DNA of 64,000 bases, taken from positions 112,150,824 through 112,214,823 of the forward strand of contig OZ035960.1 of the NCBI GenBank assembly GCA_964034945.1, given 5' to 3'. Shown piece after piece: positions 34,631 to 44,800 of this stretch. Each line of letters opens with the position of its first letter. Within the stretch, counting starts at the first letter, position 1. Source of the stretch: Chrysopilus asiliformis. Its lineage: Eukaryota; Arthropoda; Insecta; Diptera; Rhagionidae. Below the pieces are notes generated by a model. That model ran no database searches. It was given only the letters and a program-made list of their open reading frames with translations, and had not been told where the DNA came from. The translations under genes and the position numbers were made by a program.

Positions 34631-35949
34631 AATCACGTTTTCTTGTATTTTCTATCGAATAAAACTATGTCCAATGAATGTTTGATTTCCATTTAAATTT
34701 TAAATATATTTTTCTGGTGCTATTTAAAATAATCCTATAATATAATACGAGGAATGTTTGCACAACGATCTCGAAAACCCGCCTAACGATTTTCACGAAA
34801 CTTGGGGGCTAGGGATTTTCGGGGACAAAAAACCGATCTAGATAGGTCTCACCTTTGAGAAAATTCCCCTTGATACCCCTCGTCTGTTATCTTCGAATTG
34901 GGGGTCCTATCTTAATGAAACATTACAGTATTACTAAGGGGGCTGAGGGCTTTCGATCTTTCCACTACAAACCTGACTTTTCCCCTCCCCTCGATAACCC
35001 TCACCTGGTGTCTCAAAACAACGTTTCAAAAATCGGTGACAGCGATTACTCAATAAACACTCAACCGATTTCTATGAAATTTTGTTATCGCGCATTAGTT
35101 TTAGTTCTAGCTTTCTAGGTCGGGAATTTAAAAACTCTGGAAAAGCTCTGTAAAGATAATGTGAATTTAGTTTTTCCCCAAAAATCAGCAAAAGTAAGAT
35201 TTTGAGGCCGCCGAACATGGCTCGGTCTTTCTGGTACTATAAATAAATTAATGTGTAGAAAGAAATAAATAGTCCCCATTATATCGTTGGAATTAAATAC
35301 ATTTGACTTTAATTGAAATTGTTTAAGCCAATCAGAGCCTTATGTGTTGACATTACCGAGATTCTACCACAACATTATGAATATTTAATATTGAACTCGT
35401 AATAAATCTTCAGCATTTTTAATATTCAAGTCTCTTCCGCATGTTGTCCCCAGTATTCACGTTGGGAAATTTTTACCATGAATGCGGAGAGGAAATTTTT
35501 CATATATGTATGTGTGTTTAAAGATGTATATCGAAGCACGTGCAGCTGATATGGATTCAAGATGAACATACTTTGTTATGTATATTAAAATATGAGACGA
35601 ATTCCTCCTAAATTAACTCTCTAAAGTATCCAAATATTTAGACATTAAAATGCCATAAAAAATTTTCAGATTCAATATCGTGCATAACAACAAACACATA
35701 CACATACTAAGCGATATATAAAGAAATTCACATGCCGGGTTGTGTTTATCTGTTGCATGTTATATATGACTATGGAAAATGAGATATATTTTTTGTTACA
35801 AGATATAAGGGAAATAAAACGAAGAATCTTTTACTTGTTCTTCCTATGTTGTGCAATATAAAATGGATACAAAATGGAAAAAAAGTATTGGAAACTGGTG
35901 CCTTTGCCATTGACGTTGGAATGGAAAAAATGAAGTCCTGTAGGGGCAG
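34631..35949. other. No recognised gene; old repeat words near 34760-35110
   Basis: CGCCTAACGATTTTCACGAA and, later, CAACCGATTTCTATGAAATT are typical of decayed retroposon tails. The 87-codon frame at 34855-35118 runs through this stretch and is not credible. Confidence 0.45.
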
Positions 35950-35954
35950 AAGAG

Positions 35955-35986
35955 AAAAAAATAAAATAAAATAAAATAAAATAAAA
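35955..35986. repeat. (AAAAT)n microsatellite
   Basis: Short run of ATAAA units. Confidence 0.85.
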
Positions 35987-36321
35987 GATTTTCCGCCGAT
36001 TCAATGGAAGGGAAATTCTCGTATATATACTTTTTTCCAGCTAGCTTGACTGTATAAGCAATAAAAGTCATGCTCGGCTGTGTTATAAATATGTGGAATA
36101 ACATGGCATAATGACCTTGCGTAAATAATGACTGAAAGATATGTGCGATAAACCTGGAAATGTTTTATTACGGTTCTTAGTGGGTACTTAAGTTCTAGGT
36201 AATTGCACACAAAATCATTTTGAATAAATACAGCGAACGCACACATGCACAAGTCTCATAAGAGCCAGCCAGGCTCTATACCTATATGTTGCAAGAAAAC
36301 AATATGATTTCTGGGCGGTAA

Positions 36322-36324
<3 letters not shown>

Positions 36325-36355
<31 letters not shown>
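36325..36355. repeat. (TG)15 microsatellite
   Basis: Fifteen uninterrupted TG units, capable of Z-DNA. Confidence 0.95.
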
Positions 36356-36357
<2 letters not shown>

Positions 36358-36577
36358 CTTAAGGAATTGTAAAAGGAAAATTGGTGGCATTCAAAATATT
36401 TCATTTTGGTCTCATTTGATATGTCACACTGAAACGTCTCAATAAAAATAATTAACAATATTCTTGGGTAATTATTTTGGTGGTAATATTTATGTCAGGG
36501 ATCTGCAAAAGTATTTCTTTTATTTTTTGCTTTATCTGAAAAAATTGATTATTGCCTTTTTTTGGTTTTTTTTTAGA

Positions 36578-36645
36578 TTTTTGGAGGCGATCCATAAAAT
36601 GAGTCACTCATTTGAAAGGAAAGGGGGGGGGGGGGGGGGGGGGGC
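36578..36645 (+). repeat. CCATAAAATGAGTCAC module with 22-base poly-G
   Basis: GGCGATCCATAAAATGAGTC followed by ACTCATTTGAAAGGAAA and then 22 G. The word CCATAAAATA(C/T)GTCAC recurs at 44290 and 54797, and a truncated form at 52983. I take it as a dispersed module whose poly-G run is a normal part. The 159-codon frame 36464-36943 reads through the poly-G and is not a gene. Confidence 0.6.
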
Positions 36646-37209
36646 TTTCATTTATTTCGCCCAAATAAACTCACTTTTCGTATCCACGTCCAAAATAGGT
36701 GCGGGTTTTTTGACGTTTTGGAAATCTCACATTTTTTTATCACTTGGCCGTGGCAGAAACTGGGTTTTCAGTGAGTTTTCCGGTTGTAGCGTCGAAACTG
36801 TTAACGTTGCTACTTTTGAGCCTTCAGGTAAATTATGCATAAATTTGACATCCAAAAATCCTGTAAAAACCGTTGAGAAATCATGTGATTTCCCAGAATG
36901 GCACGGACAGTCCCGAATTCAGGCAAGTCGTGCCGGAAACTAAACTTTTGTCCTAAACTAAACTAAACTTCTGTCCAGATTTTTTGATTTAGTTTTTATA
37001 TTTTATTAAATACTAAAAAATGAACACTAAATATGCTAAACATACTCTACTTCGACGGGGTGTAGCTGTAAGCTACTTTTTTTTCGCTCGCGGCGCATTT
37101 TTTGAACAGACTTCCGCCTAGGGTTCATGGATCTTAAAAGATTTTCCCTGCAGATCATTTGTCTTTATTGGTAGTTTTTTTTTACAATTTCCGTTGCGAT
37201 TATTTATGG
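36646..37209. other. No recognised gene
   Basis: Spacer with an L-like GC-rich word (CGCTCGCGGCGCATTTTTTG) near 37087. Confidence 0.5.
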
Positions 37210-37310
37210 AACGTAGGAAGAGCGACAAATTAAGTCAATTTTTGAATGGGAGTGTCTTTAATTTAAATCATTGCGCCGCATTCGGTTCAAAAAAATTCAC
37301 CTGCGGTTCA
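37210..37310 (-). repeat. Dispersed repeat L, copy 2
   Basis: Minus-strand reading: CCGCAGGTGAATTTTTTTGA, then CCGAATGCGGCGCAATGATT and ATTGACTTAATTTGTCGCTC, aligning with 5542-5650. Confidence 0.65.
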
Positions 37311-37329
37311 CATTTCTTAACTGTTTTTC

Positions 37330-37460
37330 GTCAAAATTGAGTTTTATTTTCTATATAAAATTTGTTGTTTCGATGGTGTTTCGTTTCAGCCATCTTCTCG
37401 TATTTCCGCCCTCCCCCCTTCGCTCACCTTGTTCAAATTAACCCAAAATAAAAATGGACG
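37330..37460 (+). repeat. Dispersed repeat K, copy 2
   Basis: TTTTATTTTCTATATAAAAT, then TTGTTGTTTCGATGGTGTTT, CAGCCATC, a C-rich run and AAATGGAC, aligning with 388-500. It follows L copy 2 directly in divergent orientation. Confidence 0.6.
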
Positions 37461-39935
37461 ACAGCAATTTAATATACGATGCCTAATTTTTCTTTTTGAT
37501 TTTTAAATCATTAATAAAGCAATCTAAATTTTTCCGTTAGTTAAACATTTTCACCTCTTTTATTCTCACAATACACATACCAAAAAAAGGCAGATAAATA
37601 TACAAGGCCTTGATATACGATGTTTCGATATACGACGCCAAATCCGGAATTTTGACAAGACCAAAAATGACGCAAATCGAGGATAACTGTATTAATTCTA
37701 AACAAGTTATTTTACGGAAATTAAAAAACCAAAAAAAATCCACGTAAAAAACATTATTTAAATTAATTAACCAACAAAAAAAAACCCCCAAAAATTATTT
37801 AGATTTCATGAGAAAATTATGCTCGAATGAACGGAAATAAACTTTTTAATGGTATATTTTTATTGCGACATTCTTACAATCAGATTAAATTCAGTAAATA
37901 AATTGTCTAGAAATGTTTTTGGTTTTACTGGTAAGATAAAAGTCACTTTAATTTAATTTATGAAAAGAATAAAAAATTTTTTTTTTTAAAAAAAACCTTT
38001 AATTTATGTCTTTATGTACACTTTGTTTAAGTTTATATCTTTCTTCTATTGTTTGTAGGGAAAACGTGGATGGCATTTTTCTAGGAACGAAGCCCATATC
38101 ATATTTAATTAAAATTTCGTCAACGAAGGTTGTTATATTTTTTTTCACAAAAATTTTCTGAAATTCTTTTCAGCAGTCTTCAGTGGAAAAATCCCCAAAT
38201 ATGGCTTCACATCATTTTGAGATCTGTTTTGATTAATTTTTTTGACTCCTTAAAAATCCTTGGAAAAGTTTGCAATATGGATACACACATGCTCAGATAT
38301 TGATGAATGTAAAATGTAGGTACTTATTGTAGTTTTTTTTTTATGTCCTTAAAGTTTGAAAATAAAGATTGAAAAGAATTCTCATTTACTTCAACAGCAG
38401 CACAATCAATTTAATGGGGTGGAAAATTTCACTCAGCTTTAGGTGATATCGACTTGAGAGGAGGCTCGAATCCCTTGGAAAAAAATTTCCCAAAGGATGT
38501 GCTCAGAAATTGGCTCTAAGAAGGAGCTTTCGAATGAAGAGTAGTCCTTTATACCCTAAAAATCCAAGTATTTTCCTGAATTTTCTTCAGCTGATGATAT
38601 TTTGGTCTTTTTTTTTTTGTGTAGTTGAATCTGAACGAAGTGAAAGGCGTCTGTTTGCGCTTTTTTTTCTTCGTACGGTTGATTTTATTTTGTTTTTAAG
38701 TTAGATTGAGCCGATTTACTTTTGTTGATTTTTCCTCTGATTTTTCATTTATTTTCTTGAAGAAAAAAAGATTTTTTTTTGTTGTCTTTTGTTGTTGGTA
38801 TGAATTTTTCGTGTTTCGATTCACATCGCATTACAAACAATTTTGTAGTATTTTTGCTTTTAGGATTTTTCCGATTCTTATTCATTTTCAAATACAGATA
38901 TTCGAGTCGAGGGGTGAAAACGATTTTCGTAAATTAGAGGAAACCATCCAAGCTTGAAATTAACAAATCTATGGTGTGAAGTCATGCACAAATTGGTTCA
39001 AGGTGGCTTAACTTCCAGGATCTACTCGAGAGAAAACCAGGCCTCACATGGTAGTCATCGTATGATAGAAATTCCCATTATTTTTTTTTTCTTTTCGCCT
39101 AAACCCCATATTGTATGTCGACTATACGAATGTGGGGGATGAATTTTTCAATTTGGTGGTATGACTGCGTGGAAGTGTAGGTGAACGTTAATGTTGTGTT
39201 CATTTTGTTGAAAGTTCAGTGGAAAAGTGTTCATCAAACTAAATTAGCTTTTAAAATTTAATTTTCTTCAAGTAGATAAAAGATACTGGATGTTGATGAT
39301 GATGATAGGGTGAGTGTATTAAAAATACTCTATAGGCTCTCATTTCGGTGAACGTTTTATTCATTATACGGTCGATAAACTAGATCGGCAGCGATGTGAT
39401 AAGGTGAGGTAAGGAAAATTAAGTAAATCTGTAGTACAGTTGGTGAGTGTTCATTGAAGCCCTTCAAAGCATTATTAAGCCCTTTTAATGCTATTTAATG
39501 GCACAGTGATAAGATTCAGATCGTTTTTATCGACTGGGAATAATATTGCGCTTCCATGTGCTTTTAAATCCTTCAAAAATATTAAAAGGAGATTTCAAGT
39601 GGAAAATGGTTCAATAAATTTTCATACATTTTATTGGAAAATAGAGATATTATTTTGAAGTTTGTTGATTAAATAAGAAGTTTAAATCCGGACACATTTG
39701 AGCAATTTTGAGCAATTTTGAGCAATTTCTTATTTCATGTATCCACGGTATTCTGTGACATGAAACCGTACGGGTCCTAGCGCCGCGCGAGTTATTTATA
39801 ACTCATGACAATAAACAAACATTTTAGCAACAGTTTTTAAATGTTATTGGTTGCGAAGTTCTTATAATACAATTTTTTGCCTGAAATGCGTAAAAAAGTA
39901 GTATGGCCCCACAACGCTTTTGCCAATTTATGGCG
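37461..39935. other. No recognised gene
   Basis: AT-rich. Frames at 38510-38957 are Phe-rich and overlap poly-T runs. A short tandem of TTTTGAGCAA (three units) is at about 39700-39727. Confidence 0.5.
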
Positions 39936-39953
39936 TGGCAGTTAACGTGTTAA
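39936..39953. mobile_element. Right end of a J-type TTAA element
   Basis: TGGCAGTTAACGTG followed by TTAA, matching the right end of the element at 9771-9955 with one or two changes. I could not find a matching left end, so the element is truncated or its left side is too diverged. Confidence 0.45.
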
Positions 39954-39977
39954 ACACCATAACTCTTGAGAACATAG

Positions 39978-40245
39978 TTTTTGATGCAGCCATCATATTA
40001 TGATTATTGCAAACATATTTTGTTTGGCAAAAAAATAAAATGTTGTTGCTACAACCAAAATTATGGTCACCCCAAACACAATTCGGTCGTACCAATATAA
40101 TTTTGTTTAGGGGAATTTAGGGTAATAAATATTTATATATTGATGGTGAACGAACTTTGTTTGGGGTAACCATAATATTGATTCTAGCAACAACATTACA
40201 TTTATGACAAATGCAATGATCATAATATGATGACTGCATCAAAAA
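39978..40245. mobile_element. 268-bp foldback element
   Basis: Long imperfect inverted repeats, 39978-40078 and 40159-40245. The outer 34 bases (TTTTTGATGCAG...) pair with 2 mismatches. The inner 40 bases (AATGTTGTTGCTA... to CCCCAAACA) pair with 5. The element has no coding capacity, and no clear target duplication was found. Confidence 0.75.
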
Positions 40246-40408
40246 GTATTTCTTTCCGTGATACTACAAGTAAACCCTTATTACAAAATTCTACTGGGTA
40301 CAAACCTATTATTGTACAATATTTATCGTTTTTTTTTATTGTCTTTGAAGTCCTATAACTAGAATCTGAGTTGACCGATTTGCATTGAATTTTTCAATTT
40401 TATATTAA

Positions 40409-40822
40409 ACTAGGGGCTGCGCCCGTCCTACGGCCGCGCATTTAACACTGGAAGAGCTAAGTTTCAAGATCAATTTATACACTCCCCTTACTCCCCCACC
40501 TCTCGGGCTACTTTTTAATGGGTCTATGTTGGGGCTGGACCCCCGACGAATATCTATGCCAAATTTCAGGCCAATCGGTTCAGTAGTTTCTCCGCGAAAG
40601 AGTAACATAGCGCAAAAACCAACTTTCGAAATCACTTTACCCACTCCCCTTACTCCCCCACCCCTCGCGCTACTTTTACGTATACCTATGTTGGAACCAG
40701 AACTACAACAGATACTTATGCCAAATTTCAAGTCAATCGGTTCAGCCATTTTTGCGTGAAAGAGGAACAGATAGACAAACAGACAGACACCAACTCATTT
40801 TTTTTTTATATATTAGTATGAT
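40409..40822 (+). mobile_element. Family A element, copy 5
   Basis: Starts ACTAGGGGCTGCGCCCGTCC, a variant head, and ends TATATTAGTATGAT. Contains two modules (CTATGTTGGGGCTGGACCCC and CTATGTTGGAACCAGAACTA) and a GACA tail. The extended T run before the 3' end is particular to this copy. Confidence 0.75.
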
Positions 40823-42491
40823 TAATCAATTTTTATTCACGATTAAATTAATCAGGTTTTATTCACGTCTGGTGTTTGTTTACGCCCACGGGTTCTAACA
40901 CCTGGGATTTTCGCCAAATTTTATCGAATTTGGAAAATTCAATAACCTCTAGGGGTCTTCATGATAAAATTTCATCATTCATTTTAAATAAAAGCATTAA
41001 ACCTCTACGTGTATAATTTATTCTGTGAACAAATTTTTTTTACAATATTTATTTTGATAAATCGCTTTTAAATATATGTCAAATGTTTTTATATAAATTG
41101 ACATTGTTTTTATTTCATATTCGAGTTGTACTCGTACCTTGTTAAGTGAAACACATTTCCTCGGGACAAAATGCAAACATTTTCAGTTTGGTCGGTTAAA
41201 AAAATAAAAAAAAACGATATGCGTTTATATAGATTTTATATTTTATAGTGGTAACATGTTGTTGTATAACAAGGATATTTCTTCGGTTATATAAAAAACC
41301 AATTTCAATTTTCCACTCAATTTATTGTAAATCGTGTTGACTGCAAAGGAAGTGAGGAGTGGTGAAGGAATAACAAAACACCATTATATACTCGTAGTAT
41401 CAAATATTCGATAAGGATAAAATGGGCCGGAATATCCTTTTGTTTAGTTCGAAACGTTTTCTCCTGTTTAGCTGTCGTGTTCTGGTTCCGTTCGCCAGCA
41501 TGTTGTTATACTAATATATCGAAGAAGTCCTGCTTTTGAAATCATTGTAGGAGCTTGAACCGAACCTAAAATTGAAATGCCTTTCAATTTTGTGCGGTTA
41601 TCTTTTATTTACACGAAGGAATATGGAATTTGAATTTGATAGACATAACACATTATCCTGGATGATATTGACAAGCCATGAACCGATTTTGTTGTTTCAT
41701 TTCAAACCAATGGAAGCTTCATTCCCGACATACAGATGTTGAGCTGCTACACAAGTCCCGTGGGCTGAGGAGGTTTGTTACTGTGTTACTGTTTTACTGC
41801 CGTTGGTGTTTTTTTTTTTGGGTCCCGAATCAAGTCTCTACTGGTCTGTGTCTCTATCCCGGCTCTCCATGCCTGAGAATCCTGGAGTACCCCGAGTTCC
41901 TCAGTGGTTGTTACAGATTATTCTGGCCGCATATAGGCACTGAAATGGAAAAGTGGATTTTAAAGTGTTTACCGATTTCATACTTGGCTCCCTATCGAAG
42001 GTTTTTTCCCCTCACATCCAAAATACCCTCTTGTCACTTGTGGGAATATGTTTATCGGTTGAGTGGTAATTTCGCAGCAAAAAAGGGTTCTTCGCCTCAG
42101 CAACAAAGAAATTACAGCAGAAATAGAGTCCTTTTATGTTTTTTTTTTTGGGAGTTGCGGAAAAAATTTCCGTAGGAAGTGAAAGCGGAAGTAATTTCTG
42201 TTGATCGAAATTTTATGAGAAACATTATTTGAAAGCACGTACTTGGAAATTATTATGTTTCAATGAAATCACAGGCAAATTTTTCAATGATTTATGAGTG
42301 CATGCGAGTAGGTTTTTCAATCAAAAATGTGTAAATTTTTTGGATCTATTTTAAATCAGAGCATTTGAGTAAAATTAATATTTTCAATCAATGTTTGTGA
42401 CTTTTTAGGAATCAACTTGTATGTAGGTACTGTGCTACTGATTTTTAAAATATGAAAGACTAACAGCCACTTTTCTTTCATAGAGTGTATG
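40823..42491. other. No recognised gene
   Basis: Includes a GC-richer patch and the 165-codon frame 41678-42175, the longest non-satellite frame in the window. Its translation (Trp/Cys/Phe-rich, two poly-T-encoded Phe runs) has no domain I recognise. I leave it uncalled. Confidence 0.45.
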
Positions 42492-42499
42492 GTTATCAT

Positions 42500-43975
42500 T
42501 AGGGCTGCCAAAAATATGCACTAAAAAAGGCGAAATATGCGCATATAATATGCACTAAAAACGGCAAAATATGCACTTAAATATGCACTTTAAAAACATT
42601 CAAAATCCGAAATATAGTATATTTCACCCAAAATAGTGAACGGAACTTGTTAAAATGTGTTTAATTCGACTTATGTGGAAAATAAAAAAATTCAAAAAAT
42701 AATAGTCTGTGAAAAAAGATTGACATTTTGACTGACAAAAAATTTTTTTACTTGTTTCTAAATTGCAACTGTTAAATTTTAAGATATTTCGAATATTGGC
42801 TATGGTATAATCGGGGTTAAAACTTGTAGAAAAATCTCAGTTGTGGCTACCACAAAACTTTCTTCCACAAAATCTACGACCCTACGCAATTTACGCTATA
42901 GCCCTATCGTTTTTTCAACCAAAGACGACCTCAAAATGTACAAAATTTGAACTAACTTGAGAACGGTAAAAGATATCGATTTACGGTAAAAGGTAAAAAT
43001 GTAGAAAATTTCATTGCCTTTAATTCGTTTTTCAAAAGTTTTTTCGAAAAACTGTTAGTTTGCAAGTAATTCGCAAAAATATATTTTTTAGATTTTAATA
43101 AAAATATTTCAATAACGGTAAAAGATAATGGATAACGGCAAAAGACAAAATTGTGCATAATGCCATTCTCATTAATTCATCTCACATATACAATAAGCAA
43201 AAAACCATTTTTTTTTTTCGAGATAATGGAAAAAAATTAATTTTTTTGAAATAACAGTTTATCTATAACAGTTTGAGGTATCGAGTTCTAGCAAAAGACG
43301 TAAGTGTAGGATTTTTTTTTCTCCAGGTTTTGTCATACTTAACACTACTAAAACTGCGTAGTTTCGGAGTAAATTGAGAAAAACCAATTCGCGATTTTTA
43401 AAAAGCCGCCATTTTGGTTACTTCTGGCTAACGGATTTCCACCAAAAGTTGATAGGATCGTCCCATTCCAGGACCAAATATGCCTATAAAATCTCATGGC
43501 TCTAGCTCTATTAGTTTTTGAGAAATCTTGTACACAGACTGACAGACAGAAAGACATTTTTGTAATATGACTCCAATCGACTAAGGAATGATCGGGAAAT
43601 GTTTTTTTAGGTTAAATTAAAAGGTCGAAATTTTTCATGAATACAATACTGTATTATACTTCGTAGAAGAAAGTAAAAACACATATTTATTTATTTTTAA
43701 TATTTATTCTAGCTGAAACAGTCGAATTATAATTTGAATTGTACAAAAAAAATTTGGTTGTTCATGAAAGTTGTAAAATATGCAACTAAATATGCATTAT
43801 ATGCATTTATATGCATTTATATGCAAATATGCACTAACGTGTCAAATATGCGAAATATGCAACAACAAGTGACCTTCATTCGCTTCTAAACTTATTGATT
43901 CGGATGAATAAAAAACTCCCGGAGCCGAAATCATAACGAGAAGAAATATGCAAATGCATATTTTTGGCAGCCCTA
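42500..43975. mobile_element. hAT-like element, 1476 bp, 8-bp target duplication
   Basis: Ends are TAGGGCTGCCAAAAATATGC and its reverse complement, 21 bases perfectly inverted. GTTATCAT occurs immediately outside at 42492-42499 and 43976-43983, an exact 8-bp target duplication typical of the hAT superfamily. The word ATATGCA or ATATGCG is repeated more than ten times inside the ends (42513-42595 and 43790-43960), like the subterminal binding motifs known for hAT transposases. There is no transposase. The middle is occupied by a B-type element in minus orientation, so the hAT-derived sequence is only about 620 bp. Confidence 0.85.
42820..43677 (-). mobile_element. Family B element, long form, inside the hAT element
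   Basis: Minus-strand reading begins TTTTTACTTTCTTCTACGAA, CAGTATTGTATTCATGA, has a CTGTCTGTCAGTCTG tract, and ends GAAGAAAGTTTTGTGG with GCCACAACTGAGATTTTTCT, matching the B start and end at 23085-23620. At about 850 bp it is longer than the 536-bp form and its middle is different (repeated CGGTAAAAG words), so it is a subfamily. Confidence 0.7.
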
Positions 43976-43978
43976 GTT

Positions 43979-44251
43979 ATCATACTAATATATAAAAATG
44001 AGTTGGTATCTGTCTGTCTGTATATCTGTCTGTTCCTCTTTCACGCAAAAACGGCTTAACCGATTGGCCTGAAATTTGGCATAGATGTTCGTCGGGGTCC
44101 AGCCCCAACATAGACCCATTAAAAAGTAGCCCGAGAGGTGGGGAAGTATGGGGAGGGGGTAGAGTGATCTCGAAACTTATCTCTTCCTCTATGTTACCCT
44201 TTCGCGGGGAAACTACCGAGCCGATTGGCCTAAAGTTTAGCTCCAACATAA
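43979..44251 (-). mobile_element. Family A element, copy 6 (head lost)
   Basis: Minus-strand reading ends TATATTAGTATGAT with the GACA tail, and contains the module words ATGTTGGGGCTGGACCCCGA and CAATCGGCTCGGTAGTTTCC. The hAT target duplication overlaps its terminal ATGAT, so the hAT element inserted at the very 3' end of this copy. Confidence 0.75.
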
Positions 44252-44280
44252 GAAATACGATCTTCCAATTGAATTCCGTA

Positions 44281-44335
44281 TTAGGGGCTGTCCATAAAAT
44301 ATGTCACCCTCCTTCTAACCTCCCTCCTTCGTCCT
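44281..44335 (+). repeat. GTCCATAAAATATGTCAC module
   Basis: GGGGCTGTCCATAAAATATG followed by TCACCCTCCTTC, related to 36578-36645 and the words at 52983 and 54797. It abuts the satellite array. Confidence 0.55.
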
Positions 44336-44408
44336 GCATTATCCATCTGTCCGTCTTTCTATCAGTCTATTTGTGCGTCTTTAGATCCATCTGTCCGTCT
44401 GTCTGTCC

Positions 44409-44447
<39 letters not shown>

Positions 44448-44800
44448 CGTGTGCCTGTCCGTCTGTCTGACCATCTGTCTGTCCGTCTGTCTGTCCGTCT
44501 GTCTGTCCATCTGTCTGTCCATCTGTCCGTCTGCCTGTCCGTCTGTCTATCCATCTGTCTGTCCGTCTGTCTGTCCGTCTGTCTGTCCGTCTGTCTGTCC
44601 GTCTGTCTGTCAGTCTGTCTGTCCATCTATCTGTCCGTCTGTCTGCCCGTCTGTCTGTCCATCTGTCTGTCCGTCTGTCTGTCCGTCTGTCTGTCCGTCT
44701 ACCTATCCGTCTGTCTGTCCATCTGTCTGTCCGTCTGTCTGTCCATCTGTATGTCCATCTGTCTGTCCGTCTGTCTGTCCGTCTATCTGTCCGTCTAATA
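44336..44800. repeat. CTGTCTGTCCGT satellite array
   Basis: About 460 bp of 12-mers CTGTCTGTCCGT and CTGTCTGTCCAT with scattered changes. Several long open frames run through it on both strands (up to 217 codons, Cys-Leu-Ser-Val or Asp-Arg-Arg-Thr repeats) because the unit has no stop codon. They are not genes. Confidence 0.95.

Noticed and set aside
36464..36943. 159-codon plus-strand frame
   Set aside because: Passes through a 22-base poly-G as poly-Gly; flanks are dispersed repeat words.
38461..38484. tRNA T-loop-like word GGCTCGAATCCC
   Set aside because: No acceptor stem, D-arm or anticodon arm can be fitted upstream.
41678..42175. 165-codon frame, the longest outside satellites
   Set aside because: No recognisable domain, Phe runs encoded by poly-T, no splice or codon evidence.
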